Origin: Candidatus Moranbacteria bacterium UBA1302
GTDB taxonomy: Bacteria; Patescibacteriota; Minisyncoccia; Moranbacterales; UBA1568
Length of the DNA: 18,994 bases
Direction of reading: 5' to 3'
NCBI GenBank assembly: GCA_002307715.1
Contig: DBUA01000041.1
Location: 17,732 to 36,725, forward strand
A program made the translations under genes and the position numbers. Within the stretch, counting starts at the first letter, position 1, and each line of letters starts with the position of its first letter. The notes beneath the pieces were generated by a model. It saw only the letters and a program-made list of their open reading frames with translations. It made no database searches and was not told the origin of the DNA. Positions 6,213 through 13,984 of the stretch are shown piece by piece.

Positions 6213-7664
6213 ATGGAAACAAAAAAGAATCGTCATAGTGTCATGATGCTACGCCAGGCCTGTTGTGCTTTTTGCGTCGTTGTTTTGGTGTCTGTCACAC
6301 CGATAGCAGCGGCAGAAAATATTACTTTGTCTCAAGAAGCTCTTGCCGATTCTGTAAAGCCATCGGTGGTGCGTATCGCAGAACACGTATCTGGAACAGC
6401 TCGTATCGCAGCTATTAAAGTGGATATCAAGCAGCATGTGGTGGCGGAGATTCCTGATACATATACGGATGTTCCTGTTGATGAGTATCTTTCTGGTAGT
6501 GGTTTTATCATCCATCCGGATGGCTATATCGCGACGAATGCCCATGTGGTTTCCCAAGAGACCGTCAAGCGTTCTCTTGCTTCGGAGAGTGCTTTATCAG
6601 CGATGTTCTCAGACGCATTATTCTTGAGTGATCAAGAAATGCAGGATTTTATCGGTTCGGATGACGGGGGGCGTTTCAGGAAAGAAGTGCTTCAATATGT
6701 CATTGATCATAGTATTTTCAATTTGTCGAGCGATGTCGTTGTTCTGCGTCCGAATGCATCAGAAACGAAGATTAGCGATCTTATAGCGCAAGGATTTCCA
6801 GCCCAAGTTGTCACGCTAAATGATCAGTTTGCAGATGATGAACGGGATGTTGCGATTATCAAGATAGATGCATCCGGTTTGCCGGCGATTGCGCTTGATT
6901 CATCAGACGGGCTTGCTGTTGGAAAAAAAGCTTTCATAATGGGATTTCCTGCAACGGCAGAAGTGAATCAGAACGATCCTGTCGAAGCGACATTCACGCA
7001 AGGCGTTGTTAGCGCAATCAAACAGTCATCTGATAAAAGTTTCAGTATTTTCCAGACAGACGCTAAAGTATCTGAAGGGTCCAGCGGCGGACCGCTTTTC
7101 AATGATCAGGGAGAAGTTGTCGGCATCATCACGTTTCAGACCGATCAAATCGATCGGGTAGCAGGTGATAATTTTGCGTTCGCATTGCCAATCGGACTCG
7201 TCAGGCAGGCAGCAGATGCAGCGCGTATCTTACCGGAGCAGGGACAATATGGCATAATATTTCGAACTGGTTTCGAACAACTATCAAAAAAGCATTGTGT
7301 CAAAGCTATCAGCATATTTTCTTCTCTCAGCGATATGGGAGGAGATTTCAGTGCTGGACATTCTCTTGGACGGTATATCGGTGAATGCCAAGATTTGATT
7401 GATTCGGGGAAGTCCCTCGATACGAGATTCGACGAAGTACGAGCTGAAGTGGACGATCTCAAGAGTCCGGCAGCGTATCTTATTGGAGCGGGCCTTATCG
7501 TGTTTGGAGTTTTAAGCATGGCTGTATTTTGGCTCTTGAGGCAAGTGAAACGTGAAGAGCGTGAAATAGCGGTATTGGAACGCCGTCTCAATTCGGATGA
7601 GCGTCGTATCAGGGCATGTGTGGCACCAGTTTCTGTGAATGCTTCAAAAAAACGTATCATCTGA
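6213..7664 (+). CDS. Membrane-anchored HtrA/DegP-like serine protease without PDZ domain
   Basis: A 483-residue trypsin-fold S1C-type protease. Residues 10-34 form a signal peptide or anchor ending in T-P-I-A-A-A. The catalytic triad is visible: His111 in A-T-N-A-H-V-V, Asp212 in R-D-V-A-I-I-K-I, and Ser291 in E-G-S-S-G-G-P-L-F. An insertion of roughly 70 residues (about 125-200) separates His from Asp. No PDZ domain can be seen; residues 345-415 are instead helical. A second membrane segment lies at about 421-442 (L-I-G-A-G-L-I-V-F-G-V-L), followed by a basic, coiled-coil-like tail. The protease domain would therefore face outside and the tail the cytosol. Likely role: quality control or regulated cleavage of envelope proteins (inference). 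The metal ATPase follows 25 bases later, suggesting one operon. Confidence 0.9.
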   Translation: METKKNRHSVMMLRQACCAFCVVVLVSVTPIAAAENITLSQEALADSVKPSVVRIAEHVSGTARIAAIKVDIKQHVVAEIPDTYTDVPVDEYLSGSGFIIHPDGYIATNAHVVSQETVKRSLASESALSAMFSDALFLSDQEMQDFIGSDDGGRFRKEVLQYVIDHSIFNLSSDVVVLRPNASETKISDLIAQGFPAQVVTLNDQFADDERDVAIIKIDASGLPAIALDSSDGLAVGKKAFIMGFPATAEVNQNDPVEATFTQGVVSAIKQSSDKSFSIFQTDAKVSEGSSGGPLFNDQGEVVGIITFQTDQIDRVAGDNFAFALPIGLVRQAADAARILPEQGQYGIIFRTGFEQLSKKHCVKAISIFSSLSDMGGDFSAGHSLGRYIGECQDLIDSGKSLDTRFDEVRAEVDDLKSPAAYLIGAGLIVFGVLSMAVFWLLRQVKREEREIAVLERRLNSDERRIRACVAPVSVNASKKRII

Positions 7665-7689
7665 TTTCTCAAGAATTAAGGGGAGGTAT

Positions 7690-9486
7690 ATGGGAATGTC
7701 GCTTGCTACAAAGAAGATTGCCGTGCTTGATATTATCATGAGTCGAGAATTCAGGCTGCCAGTGGCGCTTCTCGTAATCATTATCATCGCTGTCGTTTTC
7801 CGTTGGCCGTCTGCGTACGGAATAGCTATTGTTGCCGGTATCGTAGAATTAGCATTGGAATCGTGGCAACGTATCCGTATTGGGAAATGGAATCTTGATT
7901 ATTTAGCGCTCATTACCCTCATTACGGCATTCGTTATCGGGCAATTGCTGGCAGGAGCTGTTATCGCGCTTATGGTGTCTATAAGCACTGCGCTTGAACA
8001 GTATGGCACTGCACAGGCCGAGAAGACACTGCGGGGTCTTTTTGAGATGATTCCAAAATCCGTTTTGGTTCGTTTAAAAGATGGAAATACGATTGAAAAA
8101 CCGATTCAAGAAGCGCAGGCGGGAGACATCATCATCATTCGACCGAATGAAATGCTTCCTATCGACGGATATCTTGTTTCATCGAGAGCGTTGTTCAATG
8201 AATCGAATCTGACAGGCGAGATAGAGCCGGCAGATTATGTTGAGGGTGCGCTCATAAAAAGCGGTCTCGTGAATGTCGGTGAAACTATCGAAATAAAAGC
8301 ACAGGGCGATTTGGAGCATTCAAGTTATCGGAAGATACTTGATCTCGTAGAAGAAGGGAAAACTCATCCAGCGCCTGCTATCCGCTTAGCAGAGCGATAT
8401 AATGTCTATTTTACGATTTTTTCGCTCACGCTCGCTTTCTCGGCATATTTTTTTTCTGGTGATTGGGAGCGATTTTTAGCTGTTTTGGTCATAGCAACTC
8501 CATGCCCGCTCCTGATTGCGGCTCCGATAAGCTTCATAGGTGGTCTCAATAAGGCAGCGCGTCGGAATATCATAGTGAAAAGCCCGTTTGTTCTTGAATT
8601 GCTAGCGAAGACAAAAGTGCTTTTTTTTGATAAAACCGGAACGTTGACGCTTGGCGAACCGAAACTTAAACGCATCGAATTGTTTGACGAGCACCTTGAT
8701 CGTGATGCGGCTCTTTCGATCGCAGCGGCTATCGAATGGCATTCATTTCATCCGATAGCGAAGTCGTTTGTCAAAGCGCATACTGAACATGGAGAGGAGC
8801 GTTTTTTTGCAACGGAAGTCGAAGAAAGGATTGGCGAAGGCATATTCGGCACTATCGAAGGGGAGCGTTATGGCATTGTAAAATCGCAGGCGAAAGGCAT
8901 ATCAGGCATCGCTGTTGATCTGACATGGCGTAATCGGTCGATTGCCCGATTCTTTTTTGATGATGAGCTGAAATCTGATGTTGGGGCGGTATTCGATTAT
9001 TTGCGTGAACGCGGGTATAACCTTGGCATTATCACGGGAGACAAGAAACAGAATGCCGAGCGGCTTTTCGGCCATTTCAAGCTTCCGATATATGCAGGCG
9101 CTTCTCCTGAGACGAAGGCGGAATTGATACGAAAGTATCAGCGTCGTAATGATTTGGTGGGGATGGTTGGTGATGGCATGAACGATGCTCCGGCGCTTGC
9201 TTTGGCAGATATCGGCATCGTTTTTTCGGGGACAGAAAATAGCGCGTCTATCGAAGCGGCTGATGTCGCCATACTTGGCCGTGATGCGTGGCTTATCCGC
9301 GATGCTGTACATATCGGAAGACGGTCATATAGCGTAGCTCTTCAGAGTATTCTCATCGGTATCGGGCTTTCAGCGGGATGCATGATATGCGCTTCTTTCG
9401 GTTTCATAGCTCCTGTGTACGGCGCTATTCTTCAAGAGCTGATCGACGCGATTGTCATAGTGAATGCGCTCCGTTCGACATATTGA
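7690..9486 (+). CDS. P1B-type heavy-metal-translocating ATPase, TPC motif, no N-terminal metal-binding domain
   Basis: A 599-residue P-type ATPase. Actuator loop L-T-G-E (Thr175-Glu177); M-helix metal motif T-P-C-P (270-273) where copper and zinc pumps have CPC; phosphorylation site D-K-T-G-T (Asp314); His-Pro dipeptide H-P at 354-355, diagnostic of P1B nucleotide domains; hinge G-D-G-M-N-D (Asp495, Asp499). It starts directly in membrane helices, with no HMA or CxxC domain. A TPC motif has been reported for P1B subgroups outside the copper and zinc groups (established classification, recalled from memory), so the metal is open; nickel, iron or cobalt are candidates. The ribosome binding site GGGGAGG at 7680-7686 is one of the few in this window. 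It favours ATG 7690 or 7696 (spacing 3 or 9) over the overlapping ATG at 7639. Confidence 0.92.
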   Translation: MGMSLATKKIAVLDIIMSREFRLPVALLVIIIIAVVFRWPSAYGIAIVAGIVELALESWQRIRIGKWNLDYLALITLITAFVIGQLLAGAVIALMVSISTALEQYGTAQAEKTLRGLFEMIPKSVLVRLKDGNTIEKPIQEAQAGDIIIIRPNEMLPIDGYLVSSRALFNESNLTGEIEPADYVEGALIKSGLVNVGETIEIKAQGDLEHSSYRKILDLVEEGKTHPAPAIRLAERYNVYFTIFSLTLAFSAYFFSGDWERFLAVLVIATPCPLLIAAPISFIGGLNKAARRNIIVKSPFVLELLAKTKVLFFDKTGTLTLGEPKLKRIELFDEHLDRDAALSIAAAIEWHSFHPIAKSFVKAHTEHGEERFFATEVEERIGEGIFGTIEGERYGIVKSQAKGISGIAVDLTWRNRSIARFFFDDELKSDVGAVFDYLRERGYNLGIITGDKKQNAERLFGHFKLPIYAGASPETKAELIRKYQRRNDLVGMVGDGMNDAPALALADIGIVFSGTENSASIEAADVAILGRDAWLIRDAVHIGRRSYSVALQSILIGIGLSAGCMICASFGFIAPVYGAILQELIDAIVIVNALRSTY

Positions 9487-9509
9487 CAGTGCCGTTATAG
9501 GCAGTTCCG

Positions 9510-9518
9510 TGGTATACT
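9510..9518 (+). promoter_or_regulatory. Extended -10 promoter of the pilin-like gene
   Basis: TGGTATACT fits the extended -10 type seen elsewhere in the window and predicts a leader of about 22 bases. A TAATAT at 9532-9537 ends nine bases before the ATG and is an alternative, leaderless promoter. Confidence 0.5.
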
Positions 9519-9546
9519 GGCAGCATACAAATAATATTGCAATCAT

Positions 9547-10191
9547 ATGTTCAAGCGATTGGAAAAAATGTTCCCTCGAAAAGGGTCAGTGCTTGTTTTT
9601 TCTATCATCATCTTATCGGTCATGCTCGTATCAGCGCTTTCGATTGCGACTGTTTCGGTTATGGATCGCCAGAACTCATTTAATACCGAGAAGTCATCCC
9701 GTTCATTTCAAGTCGCTGATTCCGGTGTTGAAGTCATCTTGCATGAGATTTACTCGGGTCATTTCAATACACTTAACGGTTTGGCAAGTGATCTTGGAAC
9801 GACATGTAATGCTGATGGACAAATCGAAGCATCAACAGACACCGGAAAATATGCCATTTCATTTTATGACGATTTTGGGGAGAAGTTCACTTCTGATGAT
9901 TGTTCCGCAACGGATTGGCGTGATCGAATTGCGAAGATAAAGAGCGAAGGCGTATCCGGCACGACAACGCGAGCTGTCGAGGTGGCGGTAGCAGCTACGG
10001 CGATGGAGTTCGGAGGAATTTACCAGACGTATTATTCCGATAGCGATTGCCTGACTGAAAATCCGTTTACGGCAGATTGTACCTGTCCTACAGGGTATAC
10101 CGCTTCCATGTTTAATGAATTTAAGGATGGAGATTCTGATTATTACGATGGAAAAGGCATGAAACAATATTTCTGTTACGAAAAGAATTAG
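9547..10191 (+). CDS. PilX-like type IV pilus minor pilin / assembly protein
   Basis: A 214-residue protein with a basic start, then R-K-G-S-V-L-V-F-S and a long hydrophobic helix (about 14-38). This leads into D-R-Q-N-S-F-N-T-E-K-S-S-R-S-F-Q-V-A-D-S-G-V-E, which matches the PilX N-terminal pattern (helix, then a short polar segment, then F-Q-A-A-E-A-like). The position +5 glutamate of major pilins is absent, as in PilX-type proteins. The globular part holds six cysteines (87, 119, 168, 178, 180, 210), including D-C-T-C-P-T-G-Y, consistent with disulfide stabilisation outside the cell. Known role of the family: minor pilin in type IV pilus assembly, adhesion or secretion. No other pilus gene is in the window. 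A strong terminator follows at 10231. Confidence 0.72.
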   Translation: MFKRLEKMFPRKGSVLVFSIIILSVMLVSALSIATVSVMDRQNSFNTEKSSRSFQVADSGVEVILHEIYSGHFNTLNGLASDLGTTCNADGQIEASTDTGKYAISFYDDFGEKFTSDDCSATDWRDRIAKIKSEGVSGTTTRAVEVAVAATAMEFGGIYQTYYSDSDCLTENPFTADCTCPTGYTASMFNEFKDGDSDYYDGKGMKQYFCYEKN

Positions 10192-10436
10192 AGGTACCGC
10201 TGATTCTGCAGCAGCAATGAGATAGATAGCATACAGCCGGAGAAATTCCCGGCTGTATTTTTTGATAATAATTGTCGTTTCTGGTCGTTCTCTCGGGGTA
10301 ATATACAAAAAACAACATCCATGATCCCACCGGCGCCGCAGAAATCGAACTGCTTACCGCAGCTGGTTTCTGGATCGGCGATTACGCTAAGTCGATGTTC
10401 ATCAGCACCAACTCCGATTCTCCTATAAGGGGCGTC
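10192..10436. other. Intergenic region between convergent genes
   Basis: This 245-base gap separates the pilin-like gene (plus) from the permease gene (minus). It holds the terminator at 10231-10263 and a start-less coding-like frame from 10302. No RNA gene or promoter was recognised here. Confidence 0.7.
10231..10263 (+). terminator. Intrinsic terminator of the pilin-like gene
   Basis: ATACAGCCGG (10231-10240) pairs perfectly with CCGGCTGTAT (10249-10258) around an 8-base loop, followed by a T tract. On the minus strand the T tract is missing, so it mainly serves the plus strand. Confidence 0.9.
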
Positions 10437-10449
10437 TTATTTGTAGCGT
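10302..10449 (+). pseudogene. Start-less coding-like fragment, possible gene remnant
   Basis: Between the in-frame stop at 10299 and a TAA at 10447-10449 runs an open frame of 48 codons with no upstream start codon. It reads like protein: H-D-P-T-G-A-A-E-I-E-L-L-T-A-A-G-F-W-I-G, continuing D-Y-A-K-S-M-F-I-S-T-N-S-D-S-P. Codons end mostly in C or G (ACC, GGC, GCC, ATC, CTG, TTC, TAC, AAC, TCC), unlike the T-rich third positions of neighbouring genes. The last codons overlap the end of the convergent permease gene. This could be the 3' remnant of a highly expressed or foreign gene, or chance. I do not recognise a family. Confidence 0.35.
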
Positions 10450-11633
10450 AAAGCTTCGAGTGCATCTATGCGAGAAGCGGTGCGAGCTGGAAAGACTCCG
10501 GTCATGAATCCGACGAAGGCACCGAATCCGATAACCATGAGAATGAACCAGACTGGGCTATAAAAGAGACTGACAGACTCTCCTCCAAAACGAGTCGCGA
10601 TGGCATTGATAAGTATGTTGAGTATTTGCCCTCCAAGGATACCTATCATGACGCCGCCTACCGATCCGAGAAATCCCATGAGTGTCGATTCCATGATGAA
10701 CATGAGTGAAATACTATTGCGTGATGCCCCGATAGCTTTCATGATGCCGATTTCTTCTGTGCGTTCAAGCAGGGCGATGGTCATAGTATTGAACATGCCG
10801 ATTGCTGAAACGATAAGTGCAATCATACCGAAAGTCATAAGCACGATTTGGACCACACTGAAGACTTTGTTGGCTTGGTCGATAGTCTCTGAAATCGAAG
10901 AAGCAATGAAACCGCGATCCTCCAATGTTTGGCGCGTCTGGTTAAGTACAGCAGTAGAGAGACATTTCACCTTGAGTTTCGTATAGTTTGTTATGGTGAA
11001 GCCGGCAAGAGAGCTGATCGGCAGATAAACAATGTTTTCATCGCCTGTGACGACGCCGACGATTGTATAGGGGGTTTCCGGCGTAAATGAAGCACCATGA
11101 TCCGATTGTCCGGTTGCATCGTTTGGAAAGAGCGTGAGAGTGACGGTCTGGCCAATCATTTTATCTGGTGTCGTATTGAAGACTTGGGCTACGGCAGCCG
11201 TAATGACAATATCATGCGATTCATCGCGTTCAAAAAGTCGTCCTTGTTCGATTTTGAGACCTTCGGTTTTAAGAAGTGATGCGTCTGAGCTTACCGTGTT
11301 GACATCGAGAAGTATATTTCCGAATTTGCCTTGCCCGGATTGTTCAAGAACCGGTATGACATCGACGATATCTGGTATGGATTTGATGTCATCGATAGTC
11401 TGTCCGTTGAGGATGGTTGCACCACCTTCTTTGCCGGTAGTGACATCAAGACTGACCAGCGCATCTGATGTCGTGATTTTTTGAAGCAGCGTCCGCTGGA
11501 GTCCGTAGCCGAAGGATACGAGAAAGATAATCGCAGCAATACCGACTGACATGCCGAGAATAGTAAGCAGTGTCCGCATCGTCCTGGCTTTGAACATGCG
11601 GAGCGAAAGTTTGAGGATATCGAAGAAACGCAT
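10437..11633 (-). CDS. ABC transporter permease, FtsX/MacB type
   Basis: A 398-residue permease. An N-terminal membrane helix (about 20-45, T-L-L-T-I-L-G-M-S-V-G-I-A-A-I-I) precedes an external MacB-like periplasmic-core domain of about 200 residues. Three C-terminal helices follow: V-L-M-T-F-G-M-I-A-L-I-V, G-F-L-G-S-V-G-G-V-M-I-G and W-F-I-L-M-V-I-G-F. The cytosolic loop E-R-T-E-E-I-G-I-M-K-A-I-G-A-S is the classic coupling segment of FtsX/LolC/MacB proteins, and the C-terminus P-A-R-T-A-S-R-I-D-A-L-E-A-L-R-Y is typical of MacB permeases. It starts 5 bases after the stop of the ATPase gene, forming an operon. Known roles of the family: mechanotransmission, lipoprotein or peptide export, or hydrolase control; the substrate cannot be told. 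Confidence 0.93.
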   Translation of the reverse strand: MRFFDILKLSLRMFKARTMRTLLTILGMSVGIAAIIFLVSFGYGLQRTLLQKITTSDALVSLDVTTGKEGGATILNGQTIDDIKSIPDIVDVIPVLEQSGQGKFGNILLDVNTVSSDASLLKTEGLKIEQGRLFERDESHDIVITAAVAQVFNTTPDKMIGQTVTLTLFPNDATGQSDHGASFTPETPYTIVGVVTGDENIVYLPISSLAGFTITNYTKLKVKCLSTAVLNQTRQTLEDRGFIASSISETIDQANKVFSVVQIVLMTFGMIALIVSAIGMFNTMTIALLERTEEIGIMKAIGASRNSISLMFIMESTLMGFLGSVGGVMIGILGGQILNILINAIATRFGGESVSLFYSPVWFILMVIGFGAFVGFMTGVFPARTASRIDALEALRYK

Positions 11634-11638
11634 AGACT

Positions 11639-12946
11639 TCAGGAATATTTGAGGAGCATGATTATTTCGATCTCGCGAACGGCTTTTTCGGCGGTCGTCT
11701 TATAAAGACCGATACCGCCGCGGCTGACAGGCGTATCGAGGCGCTTCATAAGCTCGGTTTGTCCAATCTGACTATCGATGCGCAAACGGATGGCAGCTTT
11801 CAAACGGAGCGATTGCTCATCGGAAAGTTTGAGATGGAACTGTTCTGTGAGATAACGTTCCAAACTGAGCGCAGATTCGTTCGGATTCGATTTGATGTTC
11901 TCGGCTTGTTCCATGATGGCGCCAGCACGATGAGAGAATGATCCGGCGCGGACTTTGTTCCAGCCGGCGCCGCCTTCCTCAAGGTCAAGATCGAGACGTT
12001 CAGAGAAGAGCGGAATGTCGATGTTCTTGAAAAGAAGCTCTCGCAGTAACGCTTCAGCGACGTTGATTTGTTCTTCGTTGAGTTCTGAAAGGATATGGGA
12101 AAGAAGTTGCTTCGCTTTGAATGGGACTAAGAGAACATTCGCCTGTTGCGGGAGGAGATTTTTGAATGAATGCATGAGCATCTTGAGTTCAGGGTTCTCT
12201 TCCTCCGGCTCTTTTTCGATTTCTTTCTTCCGTTCTTGGATCGGGCGTTTTTCCTTGTTGATTTCTTCCTTGATGACACGGCCGTCTTTCATGTGGATGA
12301 TGCGATCGGCATAGACGAGGTGGTCCGGATTGTGCGTCACCATGATAATGGTTTTTCGATCGATCTCGTTGAGTTCTTTGAGGATCTTAAGCACGTTTTC
12401 CGCGCTTTCGCTATCGAGGTTACCGACAGGTTCATCGGCGAGGATGATTTCTGGGTTGTTGACGAGTGATCGGGCGATAGCGACGCGTTGTTTCTGTCCA
12501 CCGGAGAGTTGACTGGGGAATTTATCGGCATGTTCTACGATGCCGAAACGGCGCAGAAGACTGATTCCGGTCTGCTTGCGTTCATGAGGGCTTTCACCGC
12601 GGAAGACTTTCGGTAGACAGATGTTGTCGAGAATGTTCAGTGAAGAGATGAGGTAAAAAGCCTGAAACACCATGCCAATCTTTGTTTGGTGTAATTCAAG
12701 CTCTTCTTTACGTGTCATTTTGGCGATGGAAGTGCCTTGGATGAGCACATCGCCGTATGTCGGTGACTGGAGTCCTGAAATGGAATAAAGCAGAGTCGAT
12801 TTTCCGCAGCCGGAAGGGCCGAAGATAATGACGTACTCTTGAGGATAGATTTTGAGATTGGTCTCTTCGAGCGCGCGCGTCTCGTTGCTTTTTCCTTGGT
12901 TGTAGATGATGCGCAGCTTGTCGACGACGATAATCGGTTCGTTCAT
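11639..12946 (-). CDS. ABC transporter ATP-binding protein with 200-residue C-terminal extension
   Basis: A 435-residue protein. Residues 1-228 are a MacB/LolD-type ATPase: Walker A G-P-S-G-C-G-K-S (43-50), Q-loop Gln95, signature L-S-G-G-Q (147-151), Walker B I-I-L-A-D-E (167-172) and H-loop His205. LolD and FtsE end near here. A highly charged Lys/Glu linker (about 226-252) then leads to a further mostly helical region of about 180 residues with no motif I recognise. It includes [15 protein letters not shown] and [13 protein letters not shown] 12946 is chosen because the protein homology begins there (M-N-E-P-I-I-V-V-D); the longer frame from 13024 would run through the promoter. The partner permease follows directly. 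The extension probably gates or docks the transporter in the cytosol (inference). Confidence 0.9.
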   Translation of the reverse strand: MNEPIIVVDKLRIIYNQGKSNETRALEETNLKIYPQEYVIIFGPSGCGKSTLLYSISGLQSPTYGDVLIQGTSIAKMTRKEELELHQTKIGMVFQAFYLISSLNILDNICLPKVFRGESPHERKQTGISLLRRFGIVEHADKFPSQLSGGQKQRVAIARSLVNNPEIILADEPVGNLDSESAENVLKILKELNEIDRKTIIMVTHNPDHLVYADRIIHMKDGRVIKEEINKEKRPIQERKKEIEKEPEEENPELKMLMHSFKNLLPQQANVLLVPFKAKQLLSHILSELNEEQINVAEALLRELLFKNIDIPLFSERLDLDLEEGGAGWNKVRAGSFSHRAGAIMEQAENIKSNPNESALSLERYLTEQFHLKLSDEQSLRLKAAIRLRIDSQIGQTELMKRLDTPVSRGGIGLYKTTAEKAVREIEIIMLLKYS

Positions 12947-12956
12947 GGAAGTAGCA

Positions 12957-12979
12957 ATTGTATCGCTTCTATGATAGCA
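12957..12979 (-). promoter_or_regulatory. Promoter region of the ABC operon, minus strand
   Basis: Read on the minus strand there is an extended -10 TGCTATCAT (12971-12979), and closer to the gene a TACAAT (12957-12962) ending ten bases before the ATG at 12946. Either would give a very short or no leader. No Shine-Dalgarno sequence is seen. Confidence 0.5.
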
Positions 12980-13038
12980 TACTTTCGGCTGTGATGGGAC
13001 TTTTTTCGGTATTTCGCAAAACATATGGAATATTCGCT

Positions 13039-13122
13039 ATGAATCCGCAAGCTTTTATCCTTGTCGGTATTATCGAGGGGATTATCATTACGGCGATCGG
13101 AGTATTTTTCTTGTATCGTTGA
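13039..13122 (+). CDS. 27-residue single-helix membrane mini-protein (putative)
   Basis: ATG at 13039 to TGA at 13120-13122 encodes M-N-P-Q-A-F-I-L-V-G-I-I-E-G, then a second hydrophobic stretch, ending F-F-L-Y-R. Apart from one central Glu it is a single membrane helix with a polar N-terminus and a basic C-terminal Arg. It fills the otherwise empty space between the divergent ABC operon and the promoter of the FNR-like gene. A five-codon ATG ORF in the CATATG context (13025-13042) overlaps its start by ATGA, which would allow translational coupling. Codon use resembles that of neighbours. A real gene of this size cannot be proven from one sequence; chance is possible. Confidence 0.4.
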   Translation: MNPQAFILVGIIEGIIITAIGVFFLYR

Positions 13123-13137
13123 AAACTCCTAGAGGCT

Positions 13138-13166
13138 TTGACAGTCTTTTTTTTGGACGGTACAAT
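13138..13166 (+). promoter_or_regulatory. Consensus promoter of the FNR-like gene
   Basis: Perfect -35 TTGACA (13138-13143), a 17-base spacer and -10 TACAAT (13161-13166). Predicted start near 13173, giving a leader of about 43 bases. A seven-codon ORF begins at 13170, right at the predicted start. Confidence 0.85.
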
Positions 13167-13215
13167 GGAATGGTTCATGATAGCGTTTTTTGAGGAATCT
13201 TAGCCTATATATTCT

Positions 13216-13962
13216 ATGATGAAATACGATATTCTCTTGAAAGAAGTGCGTGATGTTGCTGATGGAACTCGGCTATTCTTATTTGCTCGCCCGGATGAGT
13301 ATGTTTTCAAGGCGGGCCAATATGCGGCGCTTATACTGCAAAAGCCGGAAGGGTTCGAAGTTGATAATCGCGGGCTGGTGCGTCCGCTTTCCATAGCTTC
13401 AGCGCCTTATGAGAATACGATTTGTTTCGCTATGCGTCAGGGAGAAAGTTCTTTCAAGCAGCTTATGTGGAGTCTTCGTCCGGGCGATAGTGCGATGCTT
13501 ATGTCGCCAGTGGGAGCATTTACTGTTCCAGATAATGATGATCGGCCGATAGTGTTCATGGTTGGCGGTATCGGTATCACTCCGGCATGGTCGATTCTTC
13601 GGCAGGCGGAGCATGAACGATCTGCTCGTTCGTTTACATTGTTCTATGCGAATCGTTTCCAAAAAGATGCGGCTTATGATGAGGAACTTCGAAAGCTCAC
13701 TCTTTCTGATTTCCGTTATGTGCAAGTGTTGAGCCGTTCCGATGAACCGTGTCAACCTGAAAATGATGAACGCGGGTATGTTGATGAGTCAATGATACGG
13801 AAATATGTTGCCAATCCGGCTGATTGCCTGTATTATCTGGTGGGATCCCCTCAGGTCGTCGAGTCGTTCGAATCAATACTTGATAGTATCGGGGTATCTA
13901 AAGAACAGCGTATCAAAGATCCTTTTTCGGGTATGGCATCGCAATCAGCACAGCAGAAATAA
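13216..13962 (+). CDS. FNR-type FAD/NAD(P)-binding oxidoreductase
   Basis: A 248-residue, single-module ferredoxin-NADP+ reductase-like flavoprotein. The FAD domain carries R-P-L-S-I-A-S (56-62), the RxYS/T-type isoalloxazine and phosphate site. The NAD(P) domain begins V-G-G-I-G-I-T-P (116-123), and Y-L-V-G-S-P-Q-V-V (208-215) is the second nucleotide motif. K-D-P-F-S-G-M near the end takes the place of the flavin-stacking tail. No [2Fe-2S], globin or cytochrome domain is attached, so the partner is separate. It could be reduced by ferredoxin from the KorAB enzyme in this window and pass electrons to NAD(P), or act on other small redox proteins (inference). ATG 13216 or ATG 13219 may be the start. 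The tRNA-Gly gene follows 22 bases after the stop. Confidence 0.88.
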   Translation: MMKYDILLKEVRDVADGTRLFLFARPDEYVFKAGQYAALILQKPEGFEVDNRGLVRPLSIASAPYENTICFAMRQGESSFKQLMWSLRPGDSAMLMSPVGAFTVPDNDDRPIVFMVGGIGITPAWSILRQAEHERSARSFTLFYANRFQKDAAYDEELRKLTLSDFRYVQVLSRSDEPCQPENDERGYVDESMIRKYVANPADCLYYLVGSPQVVESFESILDSIGVSKEQRIKDPFSGMASQSAQQK

Positions 13963-13984
13963 GAACCCTCGAGATGAGGGGAAT

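Noticed and set aside
7639..7689. Earlier start of the P1B ATPase overlapping the protease gene
   Set aside because: A clear GGGGAGG ribosome binding site at 7680-7686 points to ATG 7690 or 7696, and the extra residues are only the shifted tail of the protease gene.
9483..9488. Perfect TTGACA as -35 for the pilin-like gene
   Set aside because: The spacer to TATACT would be 24 bases, too long, and no -10-like sequence lies at 16-18 bases. It overlaps the ATPase stop codon and is probably chance.
9464..9940. 158-codon plus-strand frame overlapping the pilin-like gene
   Set aside because: It overlaps both the ATPase end and the pilin-like gene in another frame, and its translation is Ser/Arg/Cys/Ile-rich without any recognisable domain.
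11955..12531. Several frames on both strands within the ABC ATPase gene
   Set aside because: All are shadows of the ATPase coding sequence; only the minus-strand frame carries Walker, signature and H-loop motifs.
12947..13024. Upstream extension of the ABC ATPase by 26 residues
   Set aside because: It covers the predicted -10 boxes, and recognisable ABC homology begins at the ATG at 12946.
13963..13984. Small hairpin (CCCTC/GAGGG) before the tRNA as a terminator of the FNR-like gene
   Set aside because: The stem is only five pairs and no T tract follows; transcription probably continues into the tRNA.
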